DNA from: Roseburia sp. AM59-24XD
GTDB taxonomy: Bacteria > Bacillota > Clostridia > Lachnospirales > Lachnospiraceae
DNA: 64,000 nucleotides
NCBI RefSeq assembly: GCF_003478445.1
Contig: NZ_QUET01000022.1
Location: forward strand, 8,903-72,902
Direction of reading: 5' to 3'
This document shows, one piece after another, positions 38,287-46,833 of this stretch (position 1 is the stretch's first letter; each line of letters starts with the position of its first letter). The notes below the pieces were generated by a model. It worked only from the letters and a program-made list of their open reading frames with translations. It searched no databases and had not been told where the DNA came from. Made by a program: the position numbers and the translations under genes.

Positions 38287-39531
38287 TTAGTCCAGACCGT
38301 TAAAGGAAGGATATGCACTCTCTCCATGCTGGCTCTCATCAAGACCCATGCGCTCATCATACTCTGTGACACGAAGCGGTGTGAACAGCTTGACAATGGA
38401 TGCACAGATCAGTGTTCCGACAATCGCCACGGCGATCGTTGCGACAATGCTGATCACCTGCGCCAGAAATAAACGATAATCGCCGTAAATCAATCCATCC
38501 CAGCGGGCAACACCATTGATCGACTTCTGTGCAAATATTCCGGTTGCGATACCTCCCCAGATACCACCGACGCCATGACATCCAAATGCATCGAGCGCAT
38601 CATCGTAACCAAAACGCTTCTTTACAACAGACATCATGAAATAGCAGATCGGACTGACGACGATACCGATGATAATTGCAGACCAGAGCGGTACGAAGCC
38701 GGCTCCCGGAGTGATCGCCACAAGTCCGAGCACCGCACCGGTACAGGCACCGATCACGGTTGGCTTTCCATCACGGATCATATCGATCGCCATCCAGGAA
38801 AGCATTGCACAGGCTGCCGAAGTGTTCGTTGTCATAAAAGCGTGTACGGCAAGACCGTTGGCGCCCAGAGCACTTCCTGCATTAAACCCGAACCATCCAA
38901 ACCAGAGGATGGAAGCTCCCAGCAGAACAAACGGAATATTGTGTGTGCGGTATGCTGTTTTCTCGTAACCGCGGCGCTTGCCAAGCATCAAAGAAAGCAC
39001 AAGACCGCTGACACCGGAGCTGATATGTACGACATTGCCGCCGGCGAAATCGACAGAGCCGAGCACCTCTCCGAGAAGTCCTCCCTTGCCCCATACCATA
39101 TGTGCCATCGGGAAATACACAATCAGAAGCCACAGTGCGATAAATGCGAACAGTGCTTTGAAACGCATTCTTCCTGCCACGGAACCGGTGATCAGTGCCG
39201 GCGTAATGATTGCAAACATCATCTGAAATGCTGCAAACAGCAATGCCGGTATTCCGTCTGCATATGCACCCGGCTCCCAGCCTACATTTGCCATACAGAA
39301 GCTTTTCAGGTTACCGATCACGCCGCCACAGTTGCCGCTGAAGGAAAGGGAATATCCCACAAGCACCCACATCATTGAGGCAAGCCCCATAATAAAAAAC
39401 GAAGAGAGCATCGTGTTCAACACGTTCTTCCGGCGGACAAGTCCACCATAGAAAAATGCAAGCCCCGGCGTCATAAAGAACACAAATGCCGTTGCTATCA
39501 TCATAAATCCAGTATCTCCAGAATTTAACAT
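38287..39531 (-). CDS. amtB: ammonium transporter
   Basis: 414 residues, 11 membrane segments expected. Family motifs: FFMTPGLAFFYGGLVRRKN near the N-terminus, GFNAGSALGANG, and DALDAFGCHGVGGIWGG with the pore histidine. Conducts ammonium across the cytoplasmic membrane. Its 5' leader of about 130 nt carries a strong terminator hairpin just after the promoter, so expression is probably controlled by attenuation. Confidence 0.93.
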   Translation of the reverse strand: MLNSGDTGFMMIATAFVFFMTPGLAFFYGGLVRRKNVLNTMLSSFFIMGLASMMWVLVGYSLSFSGNCGGVIGNLKSFCMANVGWEPGAYADGIPALLFAAFQMMFAIITPALITGSVAGRMRFKALFAFIALWLLIVYFPMAHMVWGKGGLLGEVLGSVDFAGGNVVHISSGVSGLVLSLMLGKRRGYEKTAYRTHNIPFVLLGASILWFGWFGFNAGSALGANGLAVHAFMTTNTSAACAMLSWMAIDMIRDGKPTVIGACTGAVLGLVAITPGAGFVPLWSAIIIGIVVSPICYFMMSVVKKRFGYDDALDAFGCHGVGGIWGGIATGIFAQKSINGVARWDGLIYGDYRLFLAQVISIVATIAVAIVGTLICASIVKLFTPLRVTEYDERMGLDESQHGESAYPSFNGLD

Positions 39532-39610
39532 ATCCGTACCACCTTTCTGTCCATAACCATTCTCCTGCCTTCCAAAAATAACATATCTTCGTATTTGCCT
39601 TTTTCAGAAA

Positions 39611-39646
39611 ACAAAAAAGGCGCTTCTATCTTGAGATAGAAGCACC
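39611..39646 (-). terminator. terminator hairpin in the amtB leader
   Basis: GCTTCTATC and GATAGAAGC form a 9-bp stem (39621-39629 with 39634-39642) with a TTGA/TCAA loop, extended by GG/CC. On the minus strand a T-rich run (TTTTTTGTTTT) follows. It starts about 14 nt after the predicted transcription start and 80 nt before amtB. It may also end prdB transcripts. Confidence 0.7.
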
Positions 39647-39666
39647 TTCGCTCTTTACGAAAGTCA

Positions 39667-39695
39667 TCATAGCACAATCAAAAATCATTTTCAAT
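39667..39695 (-). promoter_or_regulatory. amtB promoter
   Basis: TTGAAA (39690-39695) and TATGAT (39667-39672), 17 bp apart on the minus strand; predicted start near 39660. Confidence 0.65.
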
Positions 39696-39814
39696 AGTTT
39701 TTTCAAAATAAACTTGATTTTTCTTGGTACGGTTTCGGCAAAGACTTTTCAAAGCAAAGCGGACGCTTAATTTTAAAAAGCTTATAATCTTAGCATTGTA
39801 CGTTTTCCATCTCG

Positions 39815-40540
39815 TTATACGTTGTGACGGTACTCGTATGGCAGCACCTTCATTCCGTTGTAGCTTGGACAGTCACGCACCCACTCCAGAGATTCTTTGA
39901 CGATGGCGGTCTGCTGTGGAATGTTGTTTGGCTCACCGGCGTTGGAACCGATCGGCACATGCGGTGCGGTGATACGCGGTGCTCCCTGCTGTCTTGCGAT
40001 CGGCGGAAGTGCGGCGATGACAACACAGCTCATGCCGGCTTCCTCGCAGCAGCGTGTTACGATGGTTGCGGAGCGGTGACAGGTGCCGCAGCCGCCGGTA
40101 CAGAGAACGATATCAACACCCTGCTCCTTGAGCTTTCTGGCAATCTCCGGTCCTGTCTCCTCACGGAACTTCTCAACATTTCCGCCGCCTCCCATGAAGG
40201 TGTATGTCTCATCTGCCAGCGATCCGATGAATCCGGCGTCGACAAGCTCATGGAGACGGTCGATCGGGAACATTGCATTGACGTCCTTGTTGATATCTGA
40301 ATTATCAAAGCCTCCGTGTGTTACCATCAGCTGGTCAGACGGCGTATCGAACGGAATGGTCCGGTAAGAAAAGTCGCCGGAGGTGTTAAACGGTGTCTGA
40401 TCCTTTTTGTGGATACCTCCCGCTGTGATAAATGCGACCTTGCACTCGCTGAGCGGTTTCTTAAGCTCGGTAAATACAGGCTTTGATGTGATCGGTACAA
40501 ATATTTCTGACTGCATTCCTTCTACTGTCGTTAAATTCAT
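39815..40540 (-). CDS. prdB: D-proline reductase, PrdB subunit, cysteine form
   Basis: 241 residues from the ATG after AAGGAGG. Conserved PrdB sequence: GMQSEIFVPIT, HGGFDNSDINKDVN, FMGGGGNVE, then CTGGCGTCHRSATIV and GSNAGEPNN. In well-studied proline reductases this protein has selenocysteine in a UxxC motif at about residue 151; here Cys151 and Cys154 give CGTC and no in-frame TGA is present. It is the catalytic partner of PrdA and reduces D-proline to 5-aminovalerate. Last prd gene of the operon. Confidence 0.9.
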   Translation of the reverse strand: MNLTTVEGMQSEIFVPITSKPVFTELKKPLSECKVAFITAGGIHKKDQTPFNTSGDFSYRTIPFDTPSDQLMVTHGGFDNSDINKDVNAMFPIDRLHELVDAGFIGSLADETYTFMGGGGNVEKFREETGPEIARKLKEQGVDIVLCTGGCGTCHRSATIVTRCCEEAGMSCVVIAALPPIARQQGAPRITAPHVPIGSNAGEPNNIPQQTAIVKESLEWVRDCPSYNGMKVLPYEYRHNV

Positions 40541-40679
40541 AATTGCCTCCTTATCTGTGCATTCTCCCGGAATGGATGTCATCCCGCAGGCACTGAATAC
40601 TGTTATTATTCTTCAATCGTAGCTGTTTGTGTCATCAAAACTATTTCTTTAATACTTCAAACATTATTGCTTCCCTGTG

Positions 40680-41120
40680 CTAGATGGATTCCACCGGGAT
40701 ATCCCGTTTCCCGACAACCTTCATACAGCTAAAATAAAATTCCGTTTCCTGTCCGTTTTTCAGGACAACAGGGGTAAATATCCATCTTCTCGGAACGGCA
40801 ATACAGCCGAGATCATTCATGATATTTACCTTGACCGCCGTGTCGTTGACCTCCACGATGCGGCCTCCCAGCAGACAGGGTTCGATCTCATGGTCCGTCA
40901 CCATATCGGAGCTGTCATAATCGTATGGATTTTCTACAACCTGAATGTAGCTGAAATAAAATTCCATCTCATGACCCGGCTCCAGAGGTTCGGAAGTGAT
41001 GACCAGACGCTTCGGGATCGTGATGACCCCGAGACGACCGTGCAGATGGACTTTGATCCGGTCATCCTGTACTTCCTTGATGAGTCCTCCCATTTTGATC
41101 GGATTGATCATATAATCCAT
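40680..41120 (-). CDS. prd-associated protein with two tandem repeats, 146 aa
   Basis: Starts within the prdA stop codon (TAATG, one-base overlap). Two copies of a domain of about 65 residues are visible: GGLIKEVQDDRIKVHLHG with MEFYFSYIQVV, and GGRIVEVNDTAVKVNIMND with TEFYFSCMKVV. It resembles the short proteins of the CBO2463/CBO2479 type found in D-proline reductase loci; that naming is from memory. The function is unknown; assembly or electron-transfer support for PrdAB is a reasonable guess. Confidence 0.7.
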   Translation of the reverse strand: MDYMINPIKMGGLIKEVQDDRIKVHLHGRLGVITIPKRLVITSEPLEPGHEMEFYFSYIQVVENPYDYDSSDMVTDHEIEPCLLGGRIVEVNDTAVKVNIMNDLGCIAVPRRWIFTPVVLKNGQETEFYFSCMKVVGKRDIPVESI

Positions 41121-42916
41121 TAGTGTAATGTCCCGTTATCAAGCAATTTTGTTTCCGGAAGTCCTAACAGCTTGTTATTCGCATTGATAACATCGTTGTT
41201 CCATTTCTTTGGTGCAGGCTTGATCTCTACACCAGCCATCTTATTCTTCAACATCTGAATTGCACGGGTTGCGACTTCCTTCGTTACACAGGAGCAGCCG
41301 GCCACATTATTTTCAAAGCCGCCCTTGTCCATATTCTCCTCAACCATTGCTGAGGCATATTCATTTCCAACAACAAGCTGTCCCTGATAAGCACAGAAGG
41401 AAACGCCCACAACAGGGATTCCGCGCTTACCTGCCTGACCGATATGCTGGATAAAATCAATATGGTTATTTCCAAAGCCCTCTGTCGTGATGATGCAGCC
41501 GTCAATATCGAGCGCTTCGAGCAGAGATCCGAGCCGTTCGGAAACCCACATCTTCTCATCGTTGACCTGCGGTGAACCGACGCAGACAACGCCGATCAGA
41601 TCCAGCTCCTGATCTGCCGCAAGTCCTTCTACCAGCGGCTCACGGATGTAATGTCTTGTCATTTCCTTTGTTGCCGGTCCGATACATGTCAATGCATGGA
41701 TGGAACCGTCACGCACCTGGTTCGGTGTCAGCATGATCGGCACGTTGCCGCAGTCTACGTTTTTCTGACCGCCGAGAATACCACACGGCTCTGTCGGGCA
41801 GATAACATTGTCATGCATTGCGCCCTGTCCCATGATCTCCTTTACCAGTACGACACGCGGGTTTCCGCTGCGGCGGATGTCCTCGCAGGTCTCCTCACGG
41901 ATCACTTCACCGTCATATTTCTTCAGCTCATTCCGGATCGCCTGAATAATGTAATCCTGACATTTATGTGCGGCAAACGGACCCGGACGGCTCATACCGG
42001 TCTTCCTCTCGATCACGGCATGGCAGCGGATGATAATATCATTTTCATCGGCACAGCCCGGATGACCAAAGTACATTTTCTCATCAAGATATCCCTCGGA
42101 TGAACCAAACTCATGAACCTGTACGCCATCCTCATCGACACCGGTCAGCATAAATACAACGCCGTCTGCGACCTTGGTAACGCCCTCGCCAAGCTCACCC
42201 TCTACCTTGGTTGCGATTGGGCAGACGTCCATGATCGTCTCGGTGTAAACATGACGTTTGTCCGGATAGATCACATCGAGTGCAAGGCTCTTGCAAAGAG
42301 GATCCTCCTTGACCGCCTTATCCACGATCGAACCGTCGATCGTAATCTTTCCATCCTTGATCGATGTCGTATCTCCAATCTCCACATCGGTGATCTTAAT
42401 GTGCTTTTTGATCAGGGTGCGGATCACCTTTTTGATGCTCTCGTCAGATGCCGGTGCCTCCGGCGCTTCCACAACAGCAGGTGCTGCCACGCCGCCTCCT
42501 ACCGGTACGTCCAGCTTAAAGCCCTCCAGGTTTGATGCCTTATCAATTTCAATATGTATCATGCCATTCCCTCCTGTCGTGGTGCGAATAACCGGGGTCT
42601 GTGCTGCCTCAACCGGCTCCGGTGCTGCCGGTGTTTCCGGTTCTGCGGCTGCCTCCTCACAGTCATTCACTTTATCTACTACTTCTTTCGTGATCGGTGT
42701 CAGTGCCTCGACATCCGTAAGCAGGGTGCTTCCAAGCACCTGCTCGATGCGAAGGCCTTCCGGGCTTAAGGTAAGAAGTCCTGCCTCTTCCATGTCATCA
42801 AACAGTCCCGGATCCTCCAGATCTGCTTCACTGATGACAAGTCCCTTTTCCCTGCGGCAACAAAAGATTGCCGGATCCTTTAAATGCTGCTGTAATGTTT
42901 CCTTTGTAATTGACAT
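41120..42916 (-). CDS. prdA: D-proline reductase proprotein PrdA
   Basis: 598 residues, the normal proprotein length. An N-terminal part with an Ala/Pro/Glu-rich linker (about residues 85-160), and a C-terminal domain with IHALTCIGPATKEMT, where cleavage before Cys411 would form the pyruvoyl group used in catalysis. Cysteine-rich stretch CPTEPCGILGGQKNVDCG precedes it. It works with PrdB in the cytoplasm in Stickland fermentation. Between prdC (12 bp upstream) and the two-repeat protein (1-bp overlap). Confidence 0.92.
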   Translation of the reverse strand: MSITKETLQQHLKDPAIFCCRREKGLVISEADLEDPGLFDDMEEAGLLTLSPEGLRIEQVLGSTLLTDVEALTPITKEVVDKVNDCEEAAAEPETPAAPEPVEAAQTPVIRTTTGGNGMIHIEIDKASNLEGFKLDVPVGGGVAAPAVVEAPEAPASDESIKKVIRTLIKKHIKITDVEIGDTTSIKDGKITIDGSIVDKAVKEDPLCKSLALDVIYPDKRHVYTETIMDVCPIATKVEGELGEGVTKVADGVVFMLTGVDEDGVQVHEFGSSEGYLDEKMYFGHPGCADENDIIIRCHAVIERKTGMSRPGPFAAHKCQDYIIQAIRNELKKYDGEVIREETCEDIRRSGNPRVVLVKEIMGQGAMHDNVICPTEPCGILGGQKNVDCGNVPIMLTPNQVRDGSIHALTCIGPATKEMTRHYIREPLVEGLAADQELDLIGVVCVGSPQVNDEKMWVSERLGSLLEALDIDGCIITTEGFGNNHIDFIQHIGQAGKRGIPVVGVSFCAYQGQLVVGNEYASAMVEENMDKGGFENNVAGCSCVTKEVATRAIQMLKNKMAGVEIKPAPKKWNNDVINANNKLLGLPETKLLDNGTLH

Positions 42917-42928
42917 AGTGCTTCCTCC

Positions 42929-44235
42929 TTATCTATTTTTGATCTTTCTAATAAGATGAAAATTAACTGCCCGAAGGGCTGCGTCGGTTGAATGATACAC
43001 CGGAAGCCCAAGCTGCGGCGCACACGACATTACCGTGTTGGAGCAGTCGGTACAATTGCCGATCAGCACCGCCTGTGCGCCGGCCTTCTTTAATGCCATG
43101 ACCTTCTGCACCTGCCCCGGACATCTGCCCGGATTCTCGCATTTGAGACTGCCCTTCACCTCTTTCGCCTGCTTGCATTTCTCTACTCCCACAACCTCCG
43201 AGCCAAGACTGGCTGCAATCTGCTCCATTCTCTCCTGACAGGCACTGCAGGCACATACAAGAACGCCGATCTTTTCCGGTCCCTTCGGAAAACATTCCGT
43301 GGCGATCAGTCCGCCGGTTGTCTTGATGACAGGTGCATCAGGCGATGTCCGTTTCCCGGTAAACGGTCCTCCCATGATCAGCTCGCCATAGGAATCCCCC
43401 AGCCCGCCTGCCTTCTCAAACATGGCGGAAACCTTTGTGCCGAGCGGCACATCGAGGAATACCTGAATCAGCTTATCCTGCTCGTTGCCTGCAATCTTTC
43501 CTGCCACCGTCATGTCCTTGTCGATAAACGGTTTATGTTCATCCACTGCCTCCTGAATCCTGCAGGCGGTCTCAGCATTGGTAACAATAGCATCCGCCGC
43601 CAGCGGAAGATCGGTCACCTTCAAAAGCTTTCCAAGCACCTCTCTGATAATGGCTCTTTCTTCGCCCATCGGATACATGTCCTCCAGCAGTGTCAGCGAA
43701 ATGTCCGGATCCTTATTGGCTTCCCTCAATGCCTTCACCGCCTCAGTATGTTTCTCCTTGATCGCGATCACTCCTTTTGTGGCATGAACCACATCCATCG
43801 CGATCCGAAGCCCCCGCAGGAGCTGTTCGGGCTTTTGCCTGATCCTCTCTATATTATGGGAAAGGATCGGTTCGCATTCTGCCGCATTGATGATCACTGT
43901 GCCGCCGTGTTCAAACGGTTTGGAAAGTTTTGCGTAGGTTGGAAATCCGGCTCCGCCCAGTCCAACCAGTCCCGCTTCCCGGATCAGCTCTAACGGCTCG
44001 CTCCCCTTTAACGCTCGTAGTCCGCTGTCTGCTCTCCGACAGCTTTAATGAAAATGCTTTGCTCTGTCACCTTCGTGACGACTCCCTTTACACTGGAATA
44101 CAGGTTTGCTCCCAGAGTGTTTTCCCTCTGAAACGCAACAAGTTGCCCCCGGTTTACGCTGTCGCCATCGACAACCACGGGAACAACTTGCTCTCCAAGA
44201 TGTTGTTTCAAAGGATATTCATAAATATCTTCCAT
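42929..44235 (-). pseudogene. prdC: PrdC electron-transfer protein, one frameshift
   Basis: RnfC-like protein. First part (44235-44008, MEDIYEYPLKQHLGEQ, lipoyl-like fold) ends early at ADYER. The next frame, without its own start, continues SEPLELIREAGLVGLGGAG and FPTYAKL, then MIINAAECEPILSHN to the end. One base is missing at about 44008-44025. Cysteine motifs CACSACQERM and GNCTDCSNTVMSC lie in the C-terminal part; PrdC is often described as a selenoprotein, but no in-frame TGA is seen here. Likely function: passing electrons from NADH or the Rnf chain to PrdAB. First gene of the prd operon. Confidence 0.85.
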
Positions 44236-44290
44236 ACGAATATCACCTCTGCTCTATTTCATTTTGCTTGACTTCCTTGCTATGGCACTT

Positions 44291-44318
44291 AGTATACGGT
44301 AGGTCTGACCATAAGTAA
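44291..44318 (-). promoter_or_regulatory. prd operon promoter
   Basis: TTACTT (44313-44318) and TATACT (44291-44296) on the minus strand with a 16-bp spacer; predicted start near 44284, about 50 nt before prdC. A LysR-type palindrome is centred 65 bp upstream of the start. Confidence 0.6.
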
Positions 44319-44340
44319 AGAAGCAATCCTGCATCCATCC

Positions 44341-44357
44341 CATAACAAACTGTTATG
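44341..44357. promoter_or_regulatory. LysR-type operator of the prd operon
   Basis: CATAACA-AAC-TGTTATG: perfect 7-bp arms, containing the T-N11-A pattern of LysR regulators. Centre at 44349, which is -65 from the predicted prd start. The same sequence type lies at 45406-45422 and 46767-46783. Confidence 0.65.
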
Positions 44358-44363
44358 AGAAGA

Positions 44364-44409
44364 GCGAAAAACCGGCAGACTGCCATATCACAATCTGCCG
44401 GTTTTTCGC
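44364..44409. terminator. terminator after the lysR gene
   Basis: GCGAAAAACCGGCAGA pairs perfectly over 16 bp with TCTGCCGGTTTTTCGC, 8 bp past the lysR stop codon. It isolates lysR from the prd promoter. Confidence 0.8.
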
Positions 44410-44417
44410 ATCTTTAT

Positions 44418-45290
44418 TTACGATATTTGTAATGTCTCCTTGATCGTCTGCGCAAATTTTCTCGCCGCCGGCGACAACCCGGAATCCGCACGCGCACCGA
44501 TTCCAAGCTCTCTGGAAAAATACGGTTCCAGCGGCAGCGCAAGGATCTTGCTTTGCGCCGTGCCAATCACAAGATTCGGAAGAATACTGACGCCGAGATT
44601 ATTGGATACCATGGAGATAACGGTATGATCATCTGTCGAGGTGTAGCGGATGTCGGGCGTGATCCCCGCCTTCTGGATGGCGTTGTGAACATCATAATCC
44701 ACGCCCTCCGCCGAAATGATAAACGGCCACTTCTCAATCTCCTTCATCGGGATCGCCTCCCTGCCATTGACCGGATAATCCTTTGGCAGAATCGCCATAA
44801 GTGCATCCTCGTAAAGCGGCGTCCAGCGCAGAGAACTGGCACGCTTTTTGCTGAGCAGTCCGAGATCCGCCTGACTGTTCTCGACCCACCCGACAATATC
44901 ATCCGTGCCGCCCTCCAGCAGCTCGATCTCAATACCCGGATATTTCTGTTTGAACGCAAAGATGACCTGTGGCAGCCAGCTTCTGGAAATACTGGCAAAT
45001 GTAGCAATACAGAGATGACCGGTTTCAAGTCCGTTAATGTTGCTGACCGTCTGCGTGAGCTGCTCATTAACTGCCAGCAGTTCGCGCACAAGCGGCAGGA
45101 TCGTCTCCGCATTGGAGGTCAGCGTAACCCCCTTCGGCGTGCGCAGGAACAGAGGAAAGCCAAGCTCCCGCTCCATCGCCTTTAACACATGGCTGACACC
45201 GGGCTGCGTGTAGCCCATACGCTCCCCGCTTTTCGTGAAATTCTTTGTCGCCGCCACGTCAGCAAAAAGAATGTATTTGTTGATGTCCAT
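44418..45290 (-). CDS. LysR-family transcriptional regulator
   Basis: Start at the ATG after AAGGAG (290 aa). N-terminal winged HTH (NKYILFADVAATKNFTKSG then YTQPGVSHVLKAMERELG) and a two-lobe periplasmic-binding-like effector domain. It lies between the prd operon and the racemase gene, and matching T-N11-A palindromes occur upstream of prdC, of the racemase and of itself. Inferred to be the proline-responsive activator here, in place of the sigma-54-dependent PrdR known from Clostridioides. Confidence 0.88.
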   Translation of the reverse strand: MDINKYILFADVAATKNFTKSGERMGYTQPGVSHVLKAMERELGFPLFLRTPKGVTLTSNAETILPLVRELLAVNEQLTQTVSNINGLETGHLCIATFASISRSWLPQVIFAFKQKYPGIEIELLEGGTDDIVGWVENSQADLGLLSKKRASSLRWTPLYEDALMAILPKDYPVNGREAIPMKEIEKWPFIISAEGVDYDVHNAIQKAGITPDIRYTSTDDHTVISMVSNNLGVSILPNLVIGTAQSKILALPLEPYFSRELGIGARADSGLSPAARKFAQTIKETLQIS

Positions 45291-45305
45291 CCAACCACTC
45301 CTTCC

Positions 45306-45326
45306 CATAATTGACACCACGTTATG
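45306..45326. promoter_or_regulatory. imperfect palindrome just upstream of lysR
   Basis: CATAA and TTATG arms separated by 11 bp, ending 16 bp before the lysR start codon and overlapping its ribosome-site region. Possible second half of an autoregulatory site. Confidence 0.35.
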
Positions 45327-45354
45327 AGCATTTTCCTATATCCACAATTTAAAA

Positions 45355-45388
45355 AACGGGGACATCCTGTGTTCAGGACATCCCCGTT
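45355..45388 (-). terminator. terminator of the AAA ATPase gene, upstream of lysR
   Basis: AACGGGGA and TCCCCGTT arms with an inner TCCTG/CAGGA stem; on the minus strand TTTTTTAAATT follows. It lies 65 bp past the stop of the AAA gene and between the operator at 45406 and lysR. Confidence 0.7.
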
Positions 45389-45405
45389 GATATCGTTTCG
45401 TGTAT

Positions 45406-45422
45406 CATAACACTATGTTATG
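45406..45422. promoter_or_regulatory. LysR-type operator upstream of lysR
   Basis: CATAACA-CTA-TGTTATG, identical arms to the prd operator at 44341-44357. A transcription start 65 bp downstream would fall just after the terminator at 45355-45388. Confidence 0.6.
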
Positions 45423-45454
45423 GGAGTCGTCAAATGGAAATGATGTAATCACTT

Positions 45455-46489
45455 TTAATTTGTCCAAAACCCCAATTCAATATTTCGACAGGCAATCTCT
45501 TTAAATCTTGGCAACGTAAAATCGATCTTTCCGTATCCCTTATCAATCAGTATGTCTTTCGAAATAAGAATTCTACGATATTCATTGTAAGTATTCTTAT
45601 TCATTTGTGAAACACGCAATATTTCCCGGGTCGTCAGTTCCTTCGCCTGAAACATTGCCTGTAAAACCTCTTTTTCTTTTTGTGACATATCTTCCCAGAT
45701 AATATCATAAACATTATTCGTCATCTTTTCATCAAATTGATCAATGATTTCTTTGTAATTTTTCTTTGTCCGAAAACACAGATAACCCAGCACCTGAAAC
45801 GCATAAGAATAGCCCTTCGTAAATAATGCCATGTCACCGGCTTCCCTATCTGTCAGCTGCAAGTTCTTTTGGTAATCCAACATAATCGAATTTAAGCTTA
45901 ACTGTTTTAAATCTTTCTTCTCTGCCCGTTTCAAAAAACTGATACGATCATCTTTCTGCAAAGACAAAATATTTTTCTTCAATCCTGCCATTAATATTAC
46001 AATGTCATAATCTTTTCTTAACCAGATATTAAATGATTGAAAAAAGGCTTTGATATTCTGCGTATTGGAAATCTCATCTATTGTAAATAAAATGCGTTTC
46101 TTTTTCTTTGTGATACATTCCAAATATTGTTCGATCTTATGATTTGCACTTTCAATCGACTGCGTCTTTTCCAAAGTGATACCCACCACAGAAACACTGA
46201 TCTTTAATTCGTCTAAAAGTTTCTTCTGCGACAAATGTTCCAATGTCTGTTCAAACATATCGAGATCTCTGTTCAAAGAAATAACAATGAAATCTTCCCG
46301 CTTCCGAAAATATTTTTCCACAAATGACAGCGCAACTGTTTTCCCGCAGCCACGAAGACCTGTAAGAGCATATGCCCGGATACTTGGTTCTTGTTCCAGA
46401 TAAGTCTCTATAATTTCATTTAACTCTAATTCACGATCAATATAATTTCCCGGCATTTTCCCAAATACCAGGGAATAAGGATTCTCCAT
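45455..46489 (-). CDS. AAA ATPase with C-terminal winged helix, 344 aa
   Basis: P-loop ALTGLRGCGKTVALSF near residue 50, Walker B ILFTIDEISN, sensor-like VILMAGLKKN, and a C-terminal winged-helix region (LQAMFQAKELTTREILRVS, MNKNTYNEYRRILISK). This is the ORC/archaeal-ATPase type found as solitary proteins and in toxin, mobile or signalling contexts. AT-rich compared with its neighbours, and inserted between lysR and the racemase gene it controls, which hints at transfer. Perfect consensus promoter overlapped by tandem repeats. Target unknown. Confidence 0.75.
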   Translation of the reverse strand: MENPYSLVFGKMPGNYIDRELELNEIIETYLEQEPSIRAYALTGLRGCGKTVALSFVEKYFRKREDFIVISLNRDLDMFEQTLEHLSQKKLLDELKISVSVVGITLEKTQSIESANHKIEQYLECITKKKKRILFTIDEISNTQNIKAFFQSFNIWLRKDYDIVILMAGLKKNILSLQKDDRISFLKRAEKKDLKQLSLNSIMLDYQKNLQLTDREAGDMALFTKGYSYAFQVLGYLCFRTKKNYKEIIDQFDEKMTNNVYDIIWEDMSQKEKEVLQAMFQAKELTTREILRVSQMNKNTYNEYRRILISKDILIDKGYGKIDFTLPRFKEIACRNIELGFWTN

Positions 46490-46505
46490 GGACGCCACAC
46501 TCCTT

Positions 46506-46590
46506 TATACATTTTTATATACTTCATATCTTTTTATACATTTCTATATACTTCAATATTTATTATATATTTCTATATACTTTATGTCAA
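46506..46590 (-). promoter_or_regulatory. consensus promoter overlapped by three direct repeats of 21 bp
   Basis: TTGACA (46585-46590), 17 bp, TATAAT (46562-46567) on the minus strand. A 21-bp element (TATACATTTcTATATACTTcA on the plus strand) is repeated at 46506-46526, 46535-46555 and 46564-46584, an exact 29-bp period. One copy fills the promoter spacer and part of -10, one covers the transcribed start and one reaches the ribosome site. An autoregulatory operator is likely. Confidence 0.7.
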
Positions 46591-46766
46591 ACAAAAGAAA
46601 TGCAAAGTCCGATGGATCATCCCTGTTATTCCCGATCAGAAAACTTCTCCTCAAGAGTGTCTAATCGTGATTTACTAAATCGTGATTTGGCAGTTGTTAT
46701 ACCCGGATTTACGCGAAAAAGGAGGGGGAGATAAGTCACACTGTTCTTTCGTATGTTCTCTATTCC

Positions 46767-46783
46767 CATAACAAACCGTTATA
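46767..46783. promoter_or_regulatory. LysR-type operator of the racemase gene
   Basis: CATAACA-AAC-CGTTATA, a slightly imperfect form of the prd operator with the same first ten bases. Centre 46775, -65 from the predicted start at about 46840. Confidence 0.6.
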
Positions 46784-46804
46784 CCATTCATTAAAAAATG
46801 TCGT

Positions 46805-46833
46805 TTCCCCTATGTCACCGTCTGTTTTATAAT
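46805..46833 (+). promoter_or_regulatory. racemase gene promoter
   Basis: TATAAT (46828-46833) with a poor -35 (TTCCCC, 46805-46810, 17 bp), as expected for an activator-dependent promoter. Leader of about 97 nt follows. Confidence 0.55.

Noticed and set aside
38575..39378. 267-codon plus-strand frame opposite amtB
   Set aside because: Antisense of a conserved transporter; composition full of His, Cys and Thr as expected for a shadow frame.
46663..46688. Two AATCGTGATTT copies 15 bp apart upstream of the racemase promoter
   Set aside because: Too short and too far from any predicted promoter element to support an operator.
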